From positions 33,643 to 97,642 of the forward strand of contig CACBHZ010000002.1 in assembly GCA_902539195.1 (NCBI GenBank): a stretch of DNA of 64,000 bases, given 5' to 3'. The DNA is from an uncultured Pelagibacteraceae bacterium. Its GTDB lineage: Bacteria; Pseudomonadota; Alphaproteobacteria; Pelagibacterales; Pelagibacteraceae. The notes under the pieces are model-generated. The model worked only from the letters and a program-made list of their open reading frames with translations. It did not search any database and was not told the origin of the DNA. A program made the translations under genes and the position numbers. Positions 57,969-64,000 of the stretch are shown here, in pieces; position 1 is the first letter of the stretch, and each line of letters begins with the position of its first letter.

Positions 57969-58532
57969 ATGAAAATAATTTTAATTGATAACTATGATAG
58001 TTTTACATTTAATTTGTATCATTACATATCTAAGTTTTGTCAAAATGTAGACGTAGTAAGAAATGATAAAATTAATACAAAAGAAATATTAAAAAAAAAA
58101 TATAATAAAATTGTGATATCACCTGGTCCAGGTAATCCTGATCAAGCTGGAAACTGTCTATCAATAGTAAATGAATTGTATAATAAAATTCCAATACTTG
58201 GAGTTTGTTTGGGTCATCAAATTATAGGTCAAATATTTGGATCTAAAATTATTCAAGCTAAAGAATTGGTTCATGGAAAAACAAGTAAAATCATTTCAAA
58301 AAATATAGGGATTTTAAAAGGAATACCAAAAATATTTGAGGCAACTAGATACCATAGTTTAATAATCGATAAGAAAACACTCTCTAAAGATTTAGAAATT
58401 ACAGCAATGACTTTAAATGGAATAATTATGGGTGTTAAACATAGAATTTATGATGTTCATGGAGTACAATTTCACCCTGAAAGTATAAAGACTAAAGATG
58501 GTTTAAAAATTTTAAAAAATTTTATTAAATAA
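57969..58532 (+). CDS. trpG: Anthranilate synthase component II (glutamine amidotransferase)
   Basis: Supplies ammonia to TrpE. Class I GATase: LIDNYDSFTFNLYHY, SPGPGNPDQAG, nucleophile Cys in GVCLGHQ, and VQFHPESI. 187 residues. 2 bases after trpE, contiguous with trpD. Confidence 0.96.
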   Translation: MKIILIDNYDSFTFNLYHYISKFCQNVDVVRNDKINTKEILKKKYNKIVISPGPGNPDQAGNCLSIVNELYNKIPILGVCLGHQIIGQIFGSKIIQAKELVHGKTSKIISKNIGILKGIPKIFEATRYHSLIIDKKTLSKDLEITAMTLNGIIMGVKHRIYDVHGVQFHPESIKTKDGLKILKNFIK

Positions 58533-59525
58533 ATGGAAAAATATTTAAAAAAACTTGAATTAAGTGAAAATTTAACATTACAAGAAAGTATTGAAGCTTT
58601 TGAAATTTTGATGAATGGAAAAGCTAATGATAATGAAATTTATAATTTTTTAACTCTACTCTCTAAAAAGGGTGAAGTTTCAACAGAAATAGCAGGTGGT
58701 GTATCAGTGCTTAGAGATAAAGCGGAAAAAGTTAATGTAGATGAATGCATAGATACTTGTGGAACAGGTGGTGATGGCAAGGATACACTAAACATATCAA
58801 CTGCTTCCGCATTATTGCTTTCAAGTATGGGCATTAATGTAGCAAAACATGGTAATAAAGCAGTTTCATCAAAATGTGGGTCTGCAGATGTTTTGGAAGC
58901 ATTAAATATAAATATCAACCTGAAACCTAAAGATATTGAAAGTCAAATTAAAAAAAATCATTTTGGATTTATGTTTGCTCCAAATTATCACAGTGCAATG
59001 AAATATGTTGGCCCAACAAGGAAAAAAATTGGAAAAAGAACAATTTTCAATATGATCGGACCTTTAAGTAGTCCAGCAAATGTTGAAAAACAAGTTGTGG
59101 GAGTTTTTAATAAAAAACTTCTTGATATATTCGCTAATGCTTTGAAAGATTTAAATATTAAATTTGCTTGGATTGTTAATAGTAATGATGGTTTAGATGA
59201 AATATCACCGTATGATAAAACTATCGTTAAACAATTAAAAAATGGGGAAATTAACGAATTGATTATTGATCCTAAGGAATTGAAAGTAAATGCTGAGGGT
59301 TTCGATAAGATAGTTGGAAATGACGCAAAATTTAATTCACAAAAAATTATAGATATTTTTAAAGGTAATGATGATGACTTTTCTAAAGCAGTATCATTAA
59401 ATGCTGCAGCTGGTTTAATAATATCCGAAAGAGAAGAGAATTTTAAATATGCGTATGAAAAAGCAAGAGATCATTTGTTATCAGGAAAAACATATTTACA
59501 TTTAAATAAATTGAGAAATGTCTGA
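58533..59525 (+). CDS. trpD: Anthranilate phosphoribosyltransferase
   Basis: Second tryptophan step. Motifs DTCGTGGDGKDTLNIST (PRPP site), KHGNKAVSSKCGSADVLEAL (in part) and GPTRKKIGKRTIFNMIGPL (in part). 330 residues; its end overlaps trpC by 8 bases. Confidence 0.97.
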   Translation: MEKYLKKLELSENLTLQESIEAFEILMNGKANDNEIYNFLTLLSKKGEVSTEIAGGVSVLRDKAEKVNVDECIDTCGTGGDGKDTLNISTASALLLSSMGINVAKHGNKAVSSKCGSADVLEALNININLKPKDIESQIKKNHFGFMFAPNYHSAMKYVGPTRKKIGKRTIFNMIGPLSSPANVEKQVVGVFNKKLLDIFANALKDLNIKFAWIVNSNDGLDEISPYDKTIVKQLKNGEINELIIDPKELKVNAEGFDKIVGNDAKFNSQKIIDIFKGNDDDFSKAVSLNAAAGLIISEREENFKYAYEKARDHLLSGKTYLHLNKLRNV

Positions 59526-60309
59526 GAATATATTAGAAAAAATAATTAATAAAAAAAGAAATAAAATTCAAATTTTAAAAAAAAATATTTCAATAAATTC
59601 TCTAAATGACAAAATTACAAATCTAAAAAATTATATAAATTTTAAAGAAAAAATACTCAATAATATAAATCACAATAAAATATCAATTATTGCTGAGATT
59701 AAAAAAGCCAGCCCTTCAGCTGGTATAATTATTGAAAATTATAACCCTGTTGAAATTGCTGATATATATTTAAAAAATAATGTAACTTGCCTGTCAGTTT
59801 TAACTGAAGAGGATTTTTTCTTGGGAAACTTAATTCATATTAGTAAAATTAAACAAAAAATAAATTTACCCATTTTATGTAAAGATTTTTTTGTTGATAA
59901 ATTTCAAGTCCATCTTTCTAGGAGTTATGGTGCTGATGCTATTTTAATAATTTTAGCTGGCGTTGATGAGAAAACTGCAGATGAGTTGTATGAAGAAGCA
60001 GAGAAACTTAAAATGTCAGTAATTGTTGAAGTTCATACTGTTGAAGAGGCAAAAAAATCTCTAAAGTATAAAGATGCACTAATAGGGATAAACAATAGGA
60101 ATTTAAAAACACTAAAAACAGATATAAATACAACTTATGATATTCATAATATTTTAATTAACCATGACGGACCGTTAATTTCAGAGAGTGGAATAAAAAA
60201 CAAAGAAGACGTTTTGAAAATAGCCTCTGGAACTAAAATAAAAACATTTCTGATAGGTGAATCAATTTTAAAAAATTTAAAAAATAATAATATTTTTTCT
60301 ATTTTATAA
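59518..60309 (+). CDS. trpC: Indole-3-glycerol phosphate synthase
   Basis: Closes the indole ring. IIAEIKKASPSAGII, LSVLTEEDFFLG, LCKDFFVDKFQV, and GINNRNLKTLKTD, followed by SESGIKNKEDV. 263 residues; N-terminal Glu/Lys catalytic pair present. In related genomes moaC and moeA often follow; here lexA comes directly. trpA, trpB and trpF are not in this window. Confidence 0.97.
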   Translation: MSENILEKIINKKRNKIQILKKNISINSLNDKITNLKNYINFKEKILNNINHNKISIIAEIKKASPSAGIIIENYNPVEIADIYLKNNVTCLSVLTEEDFFLGNLIHISKIKQKINLPILCKDFFVDKFQVHLSRSYGADAILIILAGVDEKTADELYEEAEKLKMSVIVEVHTVEEAKKSLKYKDALIGINNRNLKTLKTDINTTYDIHNILINHDGPLISESGIKNKEDVLKIASGTKIKTFLIGESILKNLKNNNIFSIL

Positions 60310-60355
60310 AAAAAGTGTTGAATTTATTGGAGTTTTAACTCTTGTTTAATTGAAA

Positions 60356-60370
60356 GAACTTTTATAGAAC
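60356..60370. promoter_or_regulatory. Alphaproteobacterial SOS box (LexA site)
   Basis: GAAC-TTTTATA-GAAC, which on the other strand is GTTC-N7-GTTC, the direct-repeat LexA box of alphaproteobacteria. It ends 22 bases before the lexA start at 60393 and implies autoregulation. Confidence 0.88.
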
Positions 60371-60392
60371 ATTAATGTACACAGTTTGTTCT

Positions 60393-61079
60393 ATGTTAAC
60401 TAAAAAACAAAAAAACCTGCTTTTATTTATCAACAAAAAGTTGAGATCTAGCGGTGTATCTCCCTCTTATGAAGAAATGAAGGAATCGCTAAATTTAAAA
60501 TCTAAATCTGGAATTCATAGATTAATTAGTGCGTTAGAAGAAAGAGGCTTTATTAAAAGATTAGCTCATAAAGCAAGAGCTTTAGAAGTCATTAAATTAC
60601 CTGAAACAGCTTCAGCAAATGATATTTATAATAATTTTTCACCAAGTGTAATTAGAGGTGGACTTGATGAAAGTTCAAATCGAAATAATTCAGATGAAAA
60701 TCAAATACCTGTATTAGGTAAAATTGCTGCGGGTACACCTGTTGAAGCAATTCAAAACGAAGTTTCTAGAATACCTTTGCCTTCCAATATTGAGAAAAAT
60801 GGAGAATTTTTTGGACTAAAAGTGCAAGGAGATTCAATGATTGAGGCTGGAATAAATGATGGTGATACAGTAATTGTGAAAAAAGCTGATACAGCTGAAA
60901 ATGGAAAAATAGTAGTCGCGTTAATTGACGACCATGAAGCAATGCTAAAAAGAATAAGAAGAAAAGGTAAGACCGTAGCTTTGGAAAGCGCTAATAGAAA
61001 TTACGAAACTAAAATATTTGGTCCTGATAGAGTAAAAGTTCAAGGAATTCTAGTATCTTTATATAGAAACTTTTCCTAA
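60393..61079 (+). CDS. lexA: LexA repressor
   Basis: SOS repressor. Start at ATG 60393 (MLTKKQKNLL) is preferred to the upstream in-frame ATG 60375, as the family begins MLT(R/K)KQ. Winged helix residues 1-65 (GVSPSYEEMKESLNLKSKSG). Peptidase: cleavage site IAAGTP (Ala-Gly), catalytic Ser in QGDSMIEAG and Lys in MLKRIRRKG. 228 residues. An SOS box lies just upstream. Confidence 0.96.
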   Translation: MLTKKQKNLLLFINKKLRSSGVSPSYEEMKESLNLKSKSGIHRLISALEERGFIKRLAHKARALEVIKLPETASANDIYNNFSPSVIRGGLDESSNRNNSDENQIPVLGKIAAGTPVEAIQNEVSRIPLPSNIEKNGEFFGLKVQGDSMIEAGINDGDTVIVKKADTAENGKIVVALIDDHEAMLKRIRRKGKTVALESANRNYETKIFGPDRVKVQGILVSLYRNFS

Positions 61080-61098
61080 AATAGTCTAAATAAATCTG

Positions 61099-62493
61099 AT
61101 GAAAACTGTAGCAACTAGATTTGCTCCATCACCAACTGGACCTTTGCACATTGGAGGAGTGAGAACAGCATTATTTAATTGGCTTTATTCAAAAAATAAA
61201 GGTGGTAAATTTTATCTAAGAATAGAGGATACAGATAAAGAAAGGTCTAAAGAGGAATTCAAAAATCAAATAATTAATTCCTTAAAATGGATAGGTATTA
61301 ATTATGAAGATAGTGAATATATTCAATCAGATAAAATAGATGATCATATAAATGTAGCTAATGAATTATTAAAAAGAGGTTTAGCTTATAAATGTTATTG
61401 TTCAAGTGAAGAAATTGAAGAGCAAAAAAAAAGGGCTAAACAAAAAAAAATACCCTATATCTATAATAGAAAATGGAGAGATAAGAGTGAAACTGATGCT
61501 CCAAAAGAAATTCAACCTGTAATCAGATTTAAAAGTAAAGTTGAGGGAAAATCTATCTTAAAAGATTTAGTCCAGGGTAATATAGAAATTGAAAATAATA
61601 CTATTGAAGACTTTGTTATATTAAGAGCAGATGGATCGCCTACATATAATTTATCAGCATCAGTAGATGATCATTTAATGGGAATGACACATATAATTAG
61701 AGGTGATGATCATAAAATAAATACATTTAAACAAATACAAATTTATGATGCTATGAATTGGAAAGTGCCATCTTTTGCTCACATACCGCTAATTCATACT
61801 ATTGAAGGAAAAAAACTATCAAAAAGAGATAATGCATCAACATTAGATGATTATTCAAAAATTGGAATAATGCCTAATGCTCTTAGAAACTATCTTCTGA
61901 GATTAGGATGGTCATACAAAGATAAGGAAATTTTTGATTTAGACGAAAGTATTAAATACTTTAATTTAGAAGGTATTGGAAAATCGCCCTCAAAATTAGA
62001 TATTAGCAGAATTTATTCAATGAATGAATATTATATAAAAAATATAGATGAAAATGATCTATTTAATTTTTTATTAACTTATTGTGAGACTTTTCAAGAA
62101 AAGATACCAGATTTAGCACAGAAAAAAATTAAAAATTCGTTACATTTTTTAAAAAATAAAGCAAAAACTTTGGAAGATATTTACAAAAATTCAAAGTTTT
62201 TAATAAACGACAAAGTTCAAATAGAAAAAGAAGATAAAAAACTTTTAGACGAAACAGCTATAAATATTATTAAATTATTTAGTGATGATATTAATAAATT
62301 ATCAGATTTTACTAGAGAAACACTAGAACCAATAATTAATGACCTAATAAAAAATAATAATACAAATTTTAAAGGAGTTGGACAACCACTAAGAATATGC
62401 CTTACAGGATCAAAGTTTGGGCCAGGTATATATGATATATTATGTTCTCTTGGAAAAGAGGAAGTGTCTAAAAGATTATCTCAAATAAGATAA
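61099..62493 (+). CDS. gltX: Glutamyl-tRNA synthetase
   Basis: Class I synthetase. HIGH version PSPTGPLHIGGVRTALFNW, the Zn-ligand-like CYCSSEE, and KMSKS version GKKLSKRDNAS. 464 residues, complete, with a C-terminal anticodon domain. In alphaproteobacteria the enzyme often charges both tRNA-Glu and tRNA-Gln. Its end overlaps the convergent lpxB by 18 bases. Confidence 0.96.
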   Translation: MKTVATRFAPSPTGPLHIGGVRTALFNWLYSKNKGGKFYLRIEDTDKERSKEEFKNQIINSLKWIGINYEDSEYIQSDKIDDHINVANELLKRGLAYKCYCSSEEIEEQKKRAKQKKIPYIYNRKWRDKSETDAPKEIQPVIRFKSKVEGKSILKDLVQGNIEIENNTIEDFVILRADGSPTYNLSASVDDHLMGMTHIIRGDDHKINTFKQIQIYDAMNWKVPSFAHIPLIHTIEGKKLSKRDNASTLDDYSKIGIMPNALRNYLLRLGWSYKDKEIFDLDESIKYFNLEGIGKSPSKLDISRIYSMNEYYIKNIDENDLFNFLLTYCETFQEKIPDLAQKKIKNSLHFLKNKAKTLEDIYKNSKFLINDKVQIEKEDKKLLDETAINIIKLFSDDINKLSDFTRETLEPIINDLIKNNNTNFKGVGQPLRICLTGSKFGPGIYDILCSLGKEEVSKRLSQIR

Positions 62494-63603
62494 CAAAACA
62501 TTGGAAGCTTCATTGCTTGATGAAGTGTTTGATCTTAATTCTTTAATAGTTTTATTAACTTGTTTTAATTGTTCATTTATAAGTTCAGGTTTTTTTAATA
62601 AATAATTAACTGTTTTATATATTTCATCTGAGTTACATTCATTTTGTAAAAGTTCAGGAATAATTTCTTTATTATTAATAATATTTATCATATTTGCATA
62701 TTTTATTTTTAAAAATAACTTAGCGATAGAGAAATTTAAAAAATTCATTTTATAAATTATTATTGATGGTACGCTGTATTTGCAAACTTCAAGTGAAACT
62801 GTTCCAGATTTAACAATTGCAAAAATAGATTTTTTAATTGTAGCAATTTTTATATTTTCATTTGAAATAAAATCAACATTTTTTAAATTATTTTTTTTAA
62901 TAATTTGAGATAAATATTCTTTTGAACCTTCTGTAGCATGAAAAATATAATTATAATTATTTTTTTCTTTATTCATTTTTTTAATAAACTCAATAAGTAT
63001 AGGCACATGTGATTTCAATTCAGACATTCTACTACCAGGAAAAATCGAAATAATTTTTCCCTTTAATAATTCATTAATCTCAGTATTTTCTTGATTTGTG
63101 TTATCTAATATTGGGTGACCAACAAAAGTATTTTTTAGTTTTTCCCTATCGAAATATTTCTTTTCAAAATCAAATAATAAAAGAATGTGATCTAAAAAAC
63201 TTTTCATTTTTTTTACTCTTCCCTCTCGCCATGCCCAAACTTTAGGTGCAATAAAATGAATAGTTTTTATATCTGGCTTTTTTAACTTAATTATTTTTGA
63301 AACGCGAAGAGTAAAATCAGGACTATCAACACTAAATAAAATATCAGGACTGAAATCTATAATTTTTTCTACTGTTTCATTTATTTTTCTTTTTATCTTA
63401 AAAATATTTAATACTATGTCTGTAAAAGCTATATAAGTAATTTCTTTTTGATCATATATTGATCTAATACCTATAGAATTTAAATATTGACCTCCAACAG
63501 ATAAATATTCAATATTTATTTTGGATTTTTTTAATTCTTTAATAACTTCTGCAGCTAATTTATCGCCAGATGGCTCACCTGTTAAAATAAAAATCTTTTT
63601 CAT
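62476..63603 (-). CDS. lpxB: Lipid-A-disaccharide synthase
   Basis: Family 19 glycosyltransferase joining UDP-diacyl-GlcN and lipid X. ILTGEPSGDKLAAEVI, SVDSPDFTLRVSK, HFIAPKVWAWREGR, and ISIFPGSRMSELKSH. 375 residues. Its ATG overlaps the lpxI TGA (ATGA), so the two are coupled. Confidence 0.96.
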   Translation of the reverse strand: MKKIFILTGEPSGDKLAAEVIKELKKSKINIEYLSVGGQYLNSIGIRSIYDQKEITYIAFTDIVLNIFKIKRKINETVEKIIDFSPDILFSVDSPDFTLRVSKIIKLKKPDIKTIHFIAPKVWAWREGRVKKMKSFLDHILLLFDFEKKYFDREKLKNTFVGHPILDNTNQENTEINELLKGKIISIFPGSRMSELKSHVPILIEFIKKMNKEKNNYNYIFHATEGSKEYLSQIIKKNNLKNVDFISNENIKIATIKKSIFAIVKSGTVSLEVCKYSVPSIIIYKMNFLNFSIAKLFLKIKYANMINIINNKEIIPELLQNECNSDEIYKTVNYLLKKPELINEQLKQVNKTIKELRSNTSSSNEASNVLLSYLR

Positions 63604-64000
63604 TTAGCCATTACAAAAATATTATTTTTATTAGCAAATTGAAGTCCCTTGCGTTTATCCAAAAATATATTTTGACCTGCTTTAACTACAATTCCTTTAA
63701 TATTTGCTTTTTTACAATCTTTTAGTGTATCCAGACCAATAGTTGGCAAATCAACACGCAAGTCTTGTTTTGATTTAGGCATCTTTATTAAGAGTTTATT
63801 CTGTAAATTATTATTTCTAATCGATTTTAACATATCCTTTGTGCCTTTTCTTTTTTCAATAGAAATGATTTTCTGATTATTGATTACCAATGCCTGAACA
63901 TGATTAAATGAATTGAATCTTTTTAATATTTCAATACCTTTTTTTATTGTTAATTTATCTGTCATACTAGGTTTCAATTTCGTATAACATCCTTTACTCA
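63600..64000 (-). CDS. lpxI: UDP-2,3-diacylglucosamine pyrophosphatase LpxI (C-terminal part; 5' end outside window)
   Basis: The frame is open to the window edge, so only about 133 residues are seen. LLIKMPKSKQDLRVDLPTIG, followed by a GIVVKAGQNIFLD stretch, is the DUF1009/LpxI signature. LpxI makes lipid X from UDP-diacylglucosamine in place of LpxH. The order lpxI-lpxB is typical of alphaproteobacteria. The TTG at 63977 is not the start, as the family's N-terminal half lies beyond the window. Confidence 0.9.
   Translation of the reverse strand, partial: SKGCYTKLKPSMTDKLTIKKGIEILKRFNSFNHVQALVINNQKIISIEKRKGTKDMLKSIRNNNLQNKLLIKMPKSKQDLRVDLPTIGLDTLKDCKKANIKGIVVKAGQNIFLDKRKGLQFANKNNIFVMAK

Noticed and set aside
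60330..60341. Palindrome GAGTTTTAACTC between trpC and lexA
   Set aside because: Five-base arms with a two-base centre cannot form a stable hairpin; no T-run; chance is likely in AT-rich DNA.

Overview
The window is very AT-rich, densely packed bacterial DNA. Intergenic gaps are usually under 60 bases, and many genes overlap by 1 to 18 bases (TAATG, ATGA and TGATG junctions). The proteins are rich in Lys, Asn and Ile. Gene order is alphaproteobacterial: argS-nagZ-scpAB-tatABC-serS, dgt-erpA-xth, ntrYX-trkAH, ftsB next to lipA, eno-kdsA-pyrG-secG-tpiA, ppiD-trpEGDC-lexA, and lpxI-lpxB. Together with an AapJQMP amino-acid importer and an NtrX that lacks the sigma-54 contact loop, this points to a streamlined marine alphaproteobacterium of the SAR11 clade (Pelagibacterales). 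That placement is inferred from gene content; no rRNA gene is present to confirm it.

Layout. 1-5.7 kb: end of an M48 protease, tRNA-Lys, tgt, a periplasmic cyclophilin, coaD, gyrA and ssb. 5.7-9.2 kb: uvrA and a PuuD-like membrane protein. 9.2-20 kb, minus strand: secF, secD, yajC, serS, tatCBA, scpBA, nagZ, a small membrane protein, argS and dgt. 20-21.1 kb: erpA and xth. 21.1-28.7 kb is the accessory part: a frameshifted Ldh-type dehydrogenase, a divergent zinc regulon (znuA facing znuC-znuB-zur, with two Zur-box-like sites between), small membrane proteins, an arsC-aquaporin pair, a PiT-like transporter and a remnant of a DMT transporter. 28.7-35 kb: DMT transporter, manC, ilvD and valS. 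35-40.5 kb: tRNA-Cys, tRNA-Asn, an XRE regulator, the aap operon with an internal terminator, and tRNA-Arg. 40.6-46.5 kb: trkH (frameshifted), trkA, ntrX and ntrY. 46.5-55 kb: ispDF, pgpA, pncC, ratA, lipA, ftsB, eno, kdsA, pyrG, secG and tpiA. 55-64 kb: ppiD, trpE (internal stop), trpG, trpD, trpC, lexA, gltX, lpxB and the end of lpxI.

Most of the window is core machinery: Sec and Tat export, tRNA charging, chromosome segregation, repair, lipid A and isoprenoid synthesis. The points of most interest concern zinc. The tRNA-guanine transglycosylase has lost all four zinc ligands, while a histidine-rich zinc uptake system is controlled by what look like paired Zur operators. Other regulatory signals include an alphaproteobacterial SOS box before lexA, a strong terminator that separates aapJ from aapQMP, and several perfect inverted repeats of unknown role. 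Three otherwise normal genes are broken by a single base each (two in A-runs, one GGA to TGA). This may be sequencing error, strain polymorphism or real decay, and cannot be settled from the sequence alone. I found no CRISPR array, insertion sequence, prophage or integrase.
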